Positions 33,976 to 45,351 of a DNA stretch of 64,000 bases are shown here, piece after piece; within the stretch, counting starts at the first letter, position 1, and each line of letters opens with the position of its first letter. This DNA comes from Podocnemis expansa (lineage: Eukaryota > Chordata > Testudines > Podocnemididae): contig ML682059.1 of the NCBI GenBank assembly GCA_007922195.1, forward strand, positions 16,944,205-17,008,204, given 5' to 3'. The notes beneath the pieces were generated by a model. The model had not been told where the DNA came from and made no database searches. It worked only from the letters and a program-made list of their open reading frames with translations. A program made the translations under genes and the position numbers.

Positions 33976-36384
33976 CATTGGCTCTGATACATGGATATTC
34001 ATACACTGAATCTTTTTACTTGCAAAATGTAATCTATTCTTATTATTTTTTCTAACTTGTCCCCTGCCCAGTTCTCATCCATGTTGTCTCGTTTTCCTTT
34101 CTGCAATTAGCCCTATTCCCATATTAGAGGATATTAGCTTTCACTGAAAGAAAGAAAGAAAGAAAGTATCTTTGATTTCATAGCAAGAGAGATTGTTTCA
34201 AAAGATTCAAAATACTGCAGAGACAAGAACACAAACCCTAATTTATTTAAAGTCTCATGTTTTTTGGTGGTCTGGCTTGTGACTTTTGAATGTTTGATGT
34301 TAGCAATACTGTTGGTTTTGGCTTCATACTTCACCAGGTCAAAGGAGAAGAGGGAAATCAAACTCTCTGAGAGCCAACCAGTGGCTTATTTTCCCCTAGA
34401 ATAAGAGGGAAGCAGAGAAAGGATTATTTGGGGTAATGCTCCTTGAATGATGCAGTTATGTATAGCCCTTAGTAATGGAGCCTACAGGCTCAGTCTAGTC
34501 CTTCTTAATTAGCTCAGCATTTACACTATTTCTTTTTCAAGAAAACCCCATACGTACATAGTGTGCATGTTTCCCTTTTAGGTGTTCTTATATGTATCTT
34601 TCTTATTTATGTTCCTAACCCCACACCCATGCTATCACAGTGCCTAGGACCATTTGCAGTTGTTTACATCTGCATTTTTGTTTGTTTGTTTGTTTGCTTT
34701 TGTTTTTTTATATGTTGTCTATGCTGTAGATGGTTTAATGCTACTACATTACTAGTGCAGACGAATTCAAATACAAATAATATACTATATCTCAGCGTAC
34801 ATGCCAACACACAAATTCACCTGCTGAAAAGTATAGAGTTTTTCAGGTGAAATTCTGCAAAAATAGCATGGTATAATATACAGTTCCTGGGTTCCTCTGA
34901 CAGCCTCACAGAACTGGTGAGTCTCTCCCAGAAATGTGCCAGATAGACTACTTTGGTCTTCACTGTCTATAATCAGATAAAACTGATGTGGCCAGTAGCA
35001 TTTTAAGGACTGCAGGTTGTGATGAATATCATTATTATTATTGTCACTGTTTTACTATCATTTTTAGGCCTCAAAGAGTTGTTTTTCTGCCACTTCATTG
35101 CCAGCAAAGATGTGAACATCCTGCATGTTCTAGTCTTCTTTGACAGGCTACATCCTAAGTATTGCCACTTTTCACCCATGGAATAGAATCCTTTCCGACC
35201 TTCATGACTGTCAAAAATGGACACATTTAAATGGTCTTTGTGCAGTTTGAGACCCACAATACTGAAGCAAAGTTATTTTCACACTTAAGATGAAAACACT
35301 GGTCTTAGACACCCCATCTCCTACTTAGTTTAACTTCAGGCCACAGTGTGGCTCACTAATTTTGGAATGCTGTTTTGAATACAGAGTTCAAACAGCAAGT
35401 TTAAACTGCAGATTTAATCTTCCAAGTGCTGTTGAGAACTATGTAATTGTCTTCCATGAAAGCTAAACAAAAAGAGAGCATAATATTATGATTGCGTAAA
35501 TCTTCGCTCAACGCCTCCATTGTGAAGCGTGTCTCGGTGATTGAACAGCAACAAACAGTATCTCCTCAGTTACGTTTCTGTGACTCACAGAAACATGAAA
35601 GCTTCACCCAAAATATTTTCTGTAATTAGGTTTCTTCTTTAGAGTAAAGTGTGTTTGTTTTAAAGCAAGTTAGGAATTATCCTTGAAAAGGCTGAACAAT
35701 AATGATCAGATTTTTAATTTGTTGTAAGATGTTTCTTTGAAGGAAAGTCAGAATGATTTATTGAAATCATTTAATACCTGATATTGAATAACAAATGATA
35801 AGAACTTGAATCAAAGAGTTGCATTAATATCACATGCTCTTCTATGATGGTTCAGCACCTATAATCAGTTGATGTGCAGGAGGCAAATGATAGTTTGTAA
35901 ATTGCAATGTATTTTAGCACTGGCTGTTGCAGGAAAGCAAATCAATGTGATGCCACTTTCAACAGTTGAACAAATTTCCTTGAAGCTTAAAATAGTTTTC
36001 AAATGAGTAGCAGATGAGATATATAGGAAAAACAAACAAAAACACCTGAAAATATTTGTTTTGCAGTAACATTCAAAAGCAGTCTGACATCAGTATTCAT
36101 TGATCTCTATCAAATATAATAACTATAATAGGTATTCTGTAACAAAAAAAAAATTAGCTTTATTAAGTAACAGACTGAACAGAATGAAATACTTGGCCTC
36201 CTGGTTATGTAGCCTTGCTTTATGATTAGAACCATATATCTTCCTAAACAAACACTCTAAATCATCTTCTTTAATTTCTTTAACAGTCACTGTGAATACC
36301 CGAAAAAAAGAGAGAAGTGAAGGTGGCTTTCCACCATATCTGTGCTCCTCTCTAGTTAGCAGCTGTGTGAGTTTTATACATCTA
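33976..36384. other. Unannotated AT-rich stretch
   Basis: It carries a (GAAA)n run at 34147-34167 and a (GTTT)n run at 34679-34696. The stretch from about 34870 to 36290 has no recognised repeat and so may be unique sequence. Confidence 0.4.
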
Positions 36385-36782
36385 GGCTATGTGTACATCA
36401 ATGTATTAGTTCAAATTAAGGAGCCTCAATCTGAACTAATTTGAACCCTCTCAATGCTAGGCTTCGCCTCATTTGGCTGGTTAGTTCGAACTAACTGTTT
36501 AGTTCAAACTAATTTGCATATTTAGTTCAAACTAGCACAGCATGCTAGTCCAAACTAAGTACGTTTGAACTAGCAGTTAGTTCAAACTAAACACTTTTTT
36601 TTTTAGTTTGAACTAACCATGCTTTTTTTGTTTGAACTAAAAGTTAGTTTGAACTAAAAAAAGAATGACTAGTTGAAACTAAAAGTTAGTTCAAACTAAA
36701 AACATGTGCTTGGTTCTAACTTTCAAACTACTTAGTTCAGACTAACCAAGTCTGAAGTAAGATTTTAGGTGTAGACATAGCC
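36385..36782. mobile_element. Palindromic MITE, TTAGTTCGAACTAA family
   Basis: GGCTATGTGTACATC and GTGTAGACATAGCC are inverted ends. The flanking triplets are CTA and TTA. The interior is packed with AGTTCAAACTAA and TTAGTTCGAACTAA palindromes, about one every 20 bases. Confidence 0.85.
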
Positions 36783-38164
36783 TTAGGGATTTTCTAACAC
36801 TAACTGACCTGAGCACCAGAAAGCCAACAGAGGATTTGGCTCCAATATTTCTGGCTAAACATGTGAGGTACATGGATATGCCAAAGTATTTCTTCTTGTG
36901 TGAAGCAGGTTGGGCAGATAAAGGACAAAAGACCCTCAAAACATTGCATACAAAGGACCATATCTTTTTAGAGTGTTGCAGTGGATCACACTTTGACCCT
37001 TCATCAAAGTGGATCACACCTGACCAACAGTAGTGGTGAATTAGGCTAGCGATGCTGAATTTGCCTGAATCCAATATATGCTGAGAAGTGAAATATGGTA
37101 TATTTCCATTATGCTTCCATTGGTGATACAAGTACCAATCTCAGAGCAGAGTATCATAAATCAGGGAACAAACCCTTAATTTGCTGTGAGTTCTAAACTT
37201 AGATTTCACTGTCTAGGTGGACCAAACACAAAGTCATCAGGTATTTTCACAGTCTTAAAATGGAATCATAGATCGTCCACTTGAGTACTTGTGTCTGTCT
37301 TGCCACTCAGGTGAATGTGTCTCCATGATGGCACTTTATGTCAAGAATTACAACAATATTCAGGTTATTCCTGATCTCAGAGGACCAGTAACTTACTCGG
37401 TAAACTGTGCTTTAGCTGTCACACCAAAGATGATGTTTGTAGTCAGTCATGTAGGAAATCATAAGAAGATTTATAAAATAAGAAAAGACAATTAAATAGA
37501 TATTTAGAAAGTTAAAGTAAAGATACATATATAGTGAATAAGTTACAGCCTTAAGTTTCCAAAGATGACATAGGCATGTATAATCAGCAAGCTCTATTTT
37601 GTTCTTTAGTGCTAACCCAGGTGTAACTGCTGCAGATCTTTTGCTTATGCCTAGAAAAACCTCAACGCATCCCAGAACATGCATCACAGAGATATCAAAT
37701 TCCTTTCTTTGAGGAGGTTTCCTCTTTCTGCCATGTGCTCTGAGATGCAAACTCAGCTCATGGGAGGAATCCATTTGCATGACTCATGTTCAGGGGGTGG
37801 AGAGCAGAACAACAGAACTCTTTTTACCTTTTATTAATAGTTTCTTAGTCTAGATGTAGGGAGTTTCCAGTTGTAAAATCCAATCGCCACCCATCTGGGG
37901 TCAATGGGTCTCCTCTTTCAGGAGGGGCATAACTATTTCTGTAAAAAAGAAACACTTCATATTAATTAATGACCCTCTTCTGAATGATGATTCATTCAGT
38001 CACAGAGGCTCAGATATTATAGTATGGAATACATATATAGCAAGTAACAATGATTCCATAGTCTGAACACTCACCACTTCTTATAATTTTATTACCTACT
38101 TTATTAATTTGAACACACTAGTGAATCAGACATATTCCAGCTATTCAACTGCCAGTGTCCAATG
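36783..38164. other. Unannotated stretch
   Basis: Overlapping frames of 120-130 codons near 36742-37131 and 37412-37780 (minus strand) have no recognisable domain. No other repeat was recognised. Confidence 0.35.
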
Positions 38165-38985
38165 GGGTATGTCTACATTGGCAAATTAGTCCGAACTAAG
38201 GAGGCTTAGTGCAGACTAATTTGGCCCATGGCCACACTAGGCTTTGGCTATTCCAAACTAAGAAATTTCTTAGTTCAGGCTAGGCAAAGCTTAGTATGAA
38301 CTAATAAGACCCAGTGGTTAGTTTGGACTTCCATGCTTAGTTCAAACTTAAGGATGGACAATACTCGAAGTAATGAATAGTTTGAACTTAAAAAGTTTGA
38401 ACTACTGGTAAGCCATTAGTTCAAAGTAGCCATTCATTCCAGTTTTAACTAAAAAGTTAGTTTGAACTAGAACAGGCTACTAGTTTGAAGTAAAAAGTCA
38501 TGGTTAATTTGAACTACCCTGAGGTTAGTTTGGACTAACCTTGGACCTTTTTAGTTTGGACTAGCAAGTCCAAGCTAAAAAAGTAGATGTAGACGTAGCC
38601 AGTTAGCCCATGGCCTCATTAGGCATTCCCTAGATTGAGCTAAGACATTTCTTAATTCAAGCAAAGGGACACTTAGTTTTAACTACTTAGTACTGATACT
38701 TAGTCCCGACTAACTGCTTTAGTTCACATGTTTGAACTAAGCACGGACAAGACCTGAACTAATGCTTAGTTCAAACATCTTAAGTTTGAACTAAGCTGGT
38801 TAGTTCAAACTAATCACGGGTTCTAGTTCGAACTAAACATTAGTTCAAACTAGAACACACAGTTAGTTTGAACTTACAAGCGTGAAGTTAGTTTGAATTA
38901 AGCTGAGGTTAGTTTGAACTAACCTTGAACTTCATACTTTGGACTAATAAGTCCAAACCAAATTTTACAGATGTAAAAGTAGCCA
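38165..38985. mobile_element. Tandem dimer of the TTAGTTCGAACTAA MITE
   Basis: The first unit runs from GGGTATGTCTACAT (38165) to GATGTAGACGTAGCC (38600). A second unit begins straight after at the segment homologous to the first unit's 'ggcccatggccacactaggc'. It runs to a diverged right terminus, AGATGTAAAAGTAGCC (38985). The second unit thus lacks its own left terminus. Both units are dense with AGTT(C/T)(G/A)AACTAA palindromes. Confidence 0.75.
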
Positions 38986-39906
38986 TTGAGACATGGGCAC
39001 CTTGGCATGAGCTAGTGCTTGATTTGCCAGCATCACACCTTTTTTAAAAGATAGCCAAATAAAGCATCCAAAAGAACATAGTGTTGTAGTGGTGTCTGAT
39101 AAGCCTTTTCACAAATCCTTATAATTTCTATCTTGTACTCAAATAATGAACATTGGATGTGCTTATTGTGATTAAAGGAGACATAGTCAGTTTTCTGGAG
39201 CCATAATGTGATATATATTGTAGTGTATGATAAGAATTCTGCTCCAACTTACTCCCTTTGCCCTACATAGTTATGGAAACACTATTATCCTTATTTATTA
39301 CTGGACTTTTATCATTGTAAATTAGTCCACCTTACAGTGATTTTTATGTAGTGTGTGGTAGGCTCCGTGTATAAATTAAAATTGTCCATGGTTATTAGTT
39401 CCTTTGGAACTCCAACATTTCCATTTCACTCTCATCCCTGACCATGAATAAGAAGGGCTGGTACAACAGCTGCTACCATCATTCAAAGCAGTAATTCAGA
39501 ACATTAGCACATATTTAAAGAATTCACGGTATCATACTGCAGCTATTACCCATGTAATGGGAGTATGGTGTGTTTAAGCAATGTAGAAGACTGTCCTCGT
39601 CCAGGACTATTTGACTGGAGTTTTGTCCCCCTAACAAGGCCCATAGGACAGTGGACACAATAACTAAAGGGTGGTGGTAGTCTTGAGGAAGTATTCTTGA
39701 ATTTATAACAAAGCCCAGGCTCTACACCTTATCCAATTCTGGTTTCTATGAGAAGATGGAATGGAATTTCTTTCCTCAGAAGGAGCAGACAGAATTCTCT
39801 CAAAGTACTTCTGAGCTAAATTCTTGAGACTCAGAGAATCAAGTTACAGGGAAAATCTTGTTCCTTTTGTCTGCCATGTTGTAGACCTGGCCTAGGACAT
39901 GTAATG
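38986..39906. other. Unannotated stretch
   Basis: No gene or repeat terminus was recognised. Confidence 0.35.
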
Positions 39907-39917
39907 CTGGGAAATAA

Positions 39918-40554
39918 ACAAGAGTCCTGTGGCACTTAAGCTATGCCCACACATACACAATTATTTTGAAATAACCCGTTTCAAAATGAGTTATTTCAAA
40001 ATAAAGTCCTTATTTCAAAATAAGTTAATTCAAATTAACAGTTTGTTAATTTGAATTAAGGGAAAGCCTGCTTTCAAAATAGCTGTTGTTTCGAAATGGT
40101 TATTTCGAAACAAGGCTGTTCGGACATGTTGTTTCAAAACAGTTTTTTCGAAACAATGGTGTTGTTTTGAAACAACATGTCCGAATGTCATTGTTTAGAA
40201 ACAACCATTTCAAAACAATGGCTATTTTGATTAGATGTGAGGTTTAATGGTTTCAAAATAACAGCCGTTATTTCAAAACAACTGGTCCTGTTGTTTCGAA
40301 ATAACGGTGTGTCATGTGGACATGTTGCTTCTTATTTCGAAACAACCTCTGTTGTTTCGAAATAAGAAGCCTGTGTGGACATACCCTTAAAGACTAAAAA
40401 AATTATTTACTTCTTGAGCTTTCGTGGGAGAAAATCCCACTTTGTAAAATTTTTTCCCATGGAAGCTCATGCAATAAATGAATTTGTTAGTTTTTACGTG
40501 TCACCGGACTTGTTTGTTTTCTGAACTAGACTAATACAGCTGCCTCTTTGGAAA
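39918..40554. mobile_element. Penelope-like 3' tail foldback, split by a MITE
   Basis: It is flanked by a perfect 11-bp duplication CTGGGAAATAA (39907-39917 and 40555-40565). The left part 'caagagtcctgtggcact' is antisense tail. After the nested MITE, the 'gagctttcgtgggagaaaatccc' block and its inverted sense partner follow, ending 'gaactagactaatacagctgcc'. Without the MITE the copy is about 190 bp. The duplication of more than 10 bp supports insertion by a retroelement mechanism. Confidence 0.82.
39940..40386. mobile_element. Palindromic MITE nested in Penelope tail, TTTCGAAA family
   Basis: GCTATGCCCACACATAC and GTGTGGACATACCC are inverted ends within a TTAA context on both sides. It contains TTGTTTCGAAACAA and TTATTTCGAAATAA palindromes with largely intact TCGA cores. 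A perfect 19-bp hairpin with a 4-base loop lies at 40328-40369. It is the second case in this window of the family inserting into the same part of a Penelope tail. Confidence 0.85.
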
Positions 40555-40565
40555 CTGGGAAATAA

Positions 40566-40930
40566 GGGAGTATTTAAACCCTACCTTCACAACAGGGGAA
40601 GATAGATCCAATAGGAAACAGGTTGTATTGATGATCTATCCTGAAAAATGTGAGCAAATAAAGTCACTCTATTTTGTAAAATTGTGCTTCTTTGTAAAGC
40701 TTTTGAAACACATCATCTGAAAATATGAGGATCTGTGAGACTATGAAGACTTTTACGAACCCTACTTTAAACTAAAAATGCCCCCCCAGCACAGAGAAGT
40801 GAATTGACATAATCTGCTAACAAATTTTCCAAATTTTTTTTGTTATTCTTGTTGTTTTCTGCTTTTATTTTCAATGTAGGCCACCATACCACTCAAAGAA
40901 AGATTTCATGAAGGTGCAGTCAACTTCTTA
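40566..40930. other. Unannotated stretch
   Basis: Nothing recognised. Confidence 0.35.
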
Positions 40931-41702
40931 TAGAATCATAGAATCATAGGGTTGGAAGGGACCTCATGAGATCATCTAGTCCAACACCCTGCCAAAAAAA
41001 AAAAGCAGGACCACTCCCACTAAATTATTCCAGCCAGAGTTTTGTCCAGTTGGGCCTTAAACATCTCTAAAGACAGAGATTCCACCACCTCCTTAGGTAG
41101 CCCATCCCAATGCTTTACCACTCTCCTAGTAAGAAAGTCTTTCCTAATATCCAGACTTAAACTCCCCAGATGCAACTTGGAACCATTGCTCCTTGTTCTG
41201 TCCTCAGTTACTACTGAGAACAGCCGAACTCCATCCTCCTTGGAGCATCCCTTCAGGTAGCTGAAGGTTGCTATCAAATCCCCCCTCAGTCTTCTCTTCT
41301 GCAGGCTAAATAAACCTAGTTCCTTCAGTCTTTCTTCACAGGTCTTGTGCTCCAGCCTCTTGATCATTTTTGTTGCCCTCCACTGGACTCTTTCTAATTT
41401 GTCTATGTCCTTTTTGTAGTGGGGAGCCTAAAACTGGACACAGCATTCCAGATGCAGCCTCACCAGTGCCGAATAGAGGAAAATGATCACATCCCTTGAT
41501 CTGCTGGCAATGCTTTTTCTGATGCAGCCCAGCATGCCATAGGCCTTTTTGACAGCAAGAGCACACCGTTGACTCATATCCGGCTTCCCATCCACCAGGA
41601 CCCCCAGGTCCTTAGCTGATCGCTGCCCAGCCTGTAGCAGTGTATGGGGTTTTTCCGTCCCAAGTTCAGGACTTTGCACTTGTCCTTGTTGAACCTCTTG
41701 TC
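40931..41702 (-). mobile_element. CR1 LINE, 5'-truncated, reverse strand
   Basis: On the plus strand it begins with TAGAATCATAGAATCATAG, the antisense of the CR1 terminal repeat. It then has the antisense 3' UTR ('gttggaagggacctcat', 'gatcatctagtccaac') and ORF2. An A-run at 40987-40997 interrupts the UTR. Confidence 0.93.
41020..41700 (-). pseudogene. CR1 ORF2 C-terminal remnant
   Basis: The minus strand encodes the part after the reverse-transcriptase catalytic site. [10 protein letters not shown] comes near the 5' end, then [19 protein letters not shown], then [31 protein letters not shown] and [18 protein letters not shown], with a stop at 41020. At least two frame shifts (around 41340 and 41570) break it. 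The C-terminal 115 codons are the longest open part. It aligns with the same region of the CR1 at 11296-12196. Confidence 0.9.
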
Positions 41703-42339
41703 CGTTAATATCTTGTACGATTCATTTTGGTAAGATATGCAAAGAATGACTTTTAGCTGAGACAGATCAGGCACATCACCTATTAGTTTGCTCAGGGGAA
41801 AACTGCTTTATGGATTACTTGGAAGGAAAAAAAAAAACTGTTACCCTCGGTCCTTCTTCTTAGTTCACCACAGTCCTCTGCCAACATGCCTTGGTGACTC
41901 CTCAGATCCTGACAGTCCCACTAGTCTAGATCCCTCCAAAAGTTCAAACCACCTGGATTCTCTACAAAGAGGATTCTTTAAGATTAGGATATGGGAGAGT
42001 GATTTACAGAGATGGTCTTCTAGCCCTCTCCCACATAACAGGTTTTGTTTTGTTTTGCTTTGCTTTTTTTATCTCTTGCATGTCCATAAAGCCTTGATGC
42101 CTTCAGTGCCTGGGCATTAATGGAAGACCATCATCTAGGACAATTTGTCAAGACCAGTGTTTCCCAACTGTGACAAAGTCAGGCTGGATGCTTATAGGAG
42201 AGTGGGCCTATTGAGGAACCAGGATGGTGGGTGGGTGCAAGCCCACCTACTTCTAAAACCCCACCCCCAGCCTAAGGGGAGGTGGCACTGGACTGTTCTT
42301 CAAAATATTACAGGGGACAACTAAAGAAATAACAGAGAT
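41703..42339. other. Unannotated stretch
   Basis: A hAT-style CAGTGTTTCCCAACTG word at 42153 has no confirmed partner. 42225-42350 resembles 13040-13180 (repeat family unknown). Confidence 0.3.
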
Positions 42340-43980
42340 GGGTGTGAGGGTCATGGGTTCAAAACTAGGGCTTCAGAAGTGGACACTGAGCAGAGAACCC
42401 CGGACAGTCCCCACTGCTCACGGATGGTGTCAAGGGAGCCAGTGAATGCCGCCCACAGGAACTCTGCCCTGGAGCCGTGCATGGACGAGGGACCAGAAAT
42501 AGGCCCCATGGTCACAGGCCCCTTCGCCAGCCAACTTACGCCGGAAGGAGGTTTGCGAGGAGGTCCTGCAACTTTGTGCAGCCATGGATGAGGAGTGCAT
42601 ATAAGAATAAGTGTGCGGAAAAGTGCAGCCAGAACTTCAATAAAAGGTTCTGGAGGAGCTGGAAGAGGGACTGCAACCTGGTGCACTCTACATAGGCATG
42701 AACCAGAGTCTCCCTTTCGCTGCAGAAGGGGCAGGTATCAGGACGGGGGAGGTGAACCGTGCCAAGTACATGCCTGTGCTCACAGCTCCATGGAGGAGCT
42801 GCCAAGTGATGTCCCCGGTAGGCTGTGGGGTCAAGGTGGCATACAGGCTGGCCCATTGGAGGTCTTCGCCCTCCATTGGTGGTATCAGGTCCTACCATTT
42901 TGTGTTGGGGCAGAACATGAGGGCAAAAAGTGGATGGCGTGGAGCACAAGCATGTACAAATACTTTTGGGGCGCCGTTCAGAAAGAGGCCGGCTGCAGCT
43001 CTAGCAGCAAGTTCAGGGAATGAGGTGGGGGCAGCTGGGGGTGGCTCATGGGCCCAAGGCCTGTTCAAGAGCTCTGGAGGGCCAGAACTGAGAAGGAGTG
43101 GGGAGTACCCTCTCTCAGGACCCATTTATGGTAGGCCTGAGCAGTGGGAGGCAGGACCACCTTCGATTCCTGGAGAAGGCACTGGGGGGTGCGAGGGGTG
43201 GAGAGCCCCATGCACCAAGGTAGCTCATGGGGATCCATCCAGTCCCCCCAGGCATAATTCAGGAGGTCTCCAACCACGGTGATACCTGCCAGGACCAACC
43301 TCCACCTGACGGAGGGGTCCTCCACCACCTGCACACTGAGATGGAGGTTGTGTAGCAGGGGCTCTGTGGGGAGGTCTTCCCCCTCGGCGGGTACAACTGA
43401 CCTGGAAACTGCAATGAGCCTCCAGTTCTGGAGGAGGTCATGGTAGAAGCCCAGCAGCTCGGAGATGTCTCGTGGACCACCTCTCAGGTCGAGATAAAAG
43501 AGCTGCCGGTCATATTGGAACCCTCAGTAGTGGCGGAGGAAGGTGCATGCCAAGTGGCTCCACGCCAGACTACCTGCGCCATAAAAGAGTCTCTGCAGGG
43601 CCTGGAGGCAGAAGGTGTGGACCTGGCTGTAGATACAGCACAGGCTCTGCCCTCCTTCCTCCAGGGGAATGCTCCTAATCGCTGTAGAGACCCAGCACAG
43701 TCCTGGCCAGAGGAACTCCAGAATTGTCTTCTGGAGGTTGGCCAGAAACTTGGGAGCAGGGCCAGGGTGTTGAGACGGTGCCAGAGCATGGACAGGATGA
43801 GCTGGTTGATGACTAGCGCCCATTGCCGAAGGGAGAGGCACTGCAGCAGTCCTGTCCAACTCCACAGCTGGTCAACAACCATGCCTTCTAACTGATGCCC
43901 GTTCTCATTTAGGGAGGGATGGGTGGCAGAGAGGTAAAAGCCCAGATAGAGCAGCAGACCCACGCTCCACTGGATGGCCT
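42340..43980 (-). pseudogene. Tx1/L1-type LINE ORF2, C-terminal third, frameshifted
   Basis: Read on the minus strand from 43963, the visible blocks are: SWTGLLQ.LSLR..ALVINQL..SMLW (post-reverse-transcriptase region), then FPWRKEGRACAVST and STPSASRPCRDS in shifted frames. Next come LLQNWRL, a HNLHLSVQVVEDPSVRWRLVLAG block, and PHELPWCMGLSTPRTPQ. The end is a DTCPFCSERETLVHAYVEC knuckle (C-x2-C-x7-H-x4-C, about 42680-42735) and LFQLLQNLLLKFWLHFSAHL. This arrangement matches the C-terminus of Tx1-clade LINE ORF2 as I recall it. At least four frame shifts separate the blocks. The endonuclease and reverse-transcriptase cores are missing. Confidence 0.72.
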
Positions 43981-44639
43981 GAAATGCAGGTGGGACTGAT
44001 AGGAGAGTGGTAGAAGGGGTAGATATTAGGCTGAGGCTTAATAAAGCTTTCTTCCCTTTGTTAAATGGGCCTGGAATATTCTAGAATAATTGCTCTCAGG
44101 TGTCCCAATCAACAGGCCTGCTACTTAAAGCTTCGTTCTCAGGCTGCACAGGGCAGCTGAAAGATAACTAGAGAGGAGTAGAGCTGCTGAGAGGACACTG
44201 ATAGTTTGTTTGGAGTTTTGCCACAACACCAAGAGGTACAGTGGGGAATTTGGGAGAGAAAATCCTACAAGCAAGGCCACAAGGACCTGCAGCCTGAGGG
44301 TGGACTATATTTAATTGAGGGAGACTGCAGAACTTTCCAGAGCCTGAAGACTGAGGCTTTAGAACTAGAGACTGTGGGACTTCCCAGAGTCTGAAGGCAG
44401 ACCAGGAGCAGTGGGGCCACTGAGTGGTGATCCAGGGAAGGTAGCAGCTCTCCTGGACTAAGTGTGGAGATTGCTACTTAATAGGATCCCTGGGTTGGTG
44501 CCTGGGTCAGAGGGTGGGACCGGACCCCCCAACTCCCTTCCATCAGCCAACCCCTCACTACCAGGGGGAAGGAAAAATTGAGAAGGGTCAGCCAAATATT
44601 GCCGCATGATAGAAAGCATAGGACCTACAGGGGTGTCTG
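43981..44639. other. Unannotated, possibly retroelement-derived
   Basis: The base composition and GA-rich words resemble LTR retroelement leader DNA, and AATAAA occurs at 44039-44044. I could not define ends. No coding domain was found. Confidence 0.25.
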
Positions 44640-45156
44640 GGTCTCACCTCACCACACAACCTTTTGGGCTCAACGGTCACAGATATAATTTTTACAGCCC
44701 TGAGGGGCCACTAACCTCCACTAGCAGACCTGCACTGAAAAGTAGTCTGCCTTTCACTGATCTTCCATCTTTCTGGCTGCAGAAGAAAAACCAAAGGCAT
44801 GCTGTAGCCCTGTGTACTCCACCTGGGTCCCTAGATGGTGACTCCCATCTGCAGCCAGTAGGCTAGAAGGTCAGCACTCCCCTTCCTCTGGCTCCAGCAA
44901 GGACCACAGCACATATGGATCTAGGTGGGGTGCTTTGCTGTGCTCTCTGCCACAGTTAGGGGGAGGGAAGCACTGATCTTCCATCCCCTTGACTGAAGCA
45001 AGGACCCTTAACTTATCTTTTAGCCTGTGGAAGCACACTCCACCTGAGTCCTTAGTGGCTCCCTTCTGTAGCCAGCAGGATGAGAGTCATGGACCATTTT
45101 GAAAGCCCTGCTCCCCAGGAAATGTTTGGCCCTCAGGCCACAAATTGGGAACCACT
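44640..45156. mobile_element. hAT-like element, same family as 55052-55390
   Basis: The order 'ggctcaa', 'cacagatataattttta', 'gaggggccac', 'cactccccttcctctggctcc', 'ggtgctttgctgtg' parallels 55052-55390. The right end is a CAGTGGTTCCCAA-type terminus in inverse (...TTGGGAACCACTG, 45144-45156). The left terminus is diverged or missing. Confidence 0.6.
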
Positions 45157-45343
45157 GGTGTAGATCTACGTGACAAAAATACCACCATTCTCCTAGAAAG
45201 AGGACCAAGGAATTTTCCACTTTAAATCCATTGCCATTGTATCTCTAGATAATATGCAAGACTTCCTTTTTTCCTTTTACCTCTCGACAATTTTCCTACC
45301 TGCTGTGTGGCTTTTGCAGCATTTAAATGATGCCAGAACAGTT
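45157..45343. other. Short unannotated gap between hAT-like elements
   Basis: Nothing recognised. Confidence 0.35.
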
Positions 45344-45351
45344 GTTTAGGA

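Noticed and set aside
42153..45156. One 3-kb hAT element from CAGTGTTTCCCAAC to GGGAACCACTG enclosing the Tx1 remnant
   Set aside because: The flanking octamers GTCAAGAC and GTGTAGAT match at only 5 of 8, and the right part belongs to a separate family.
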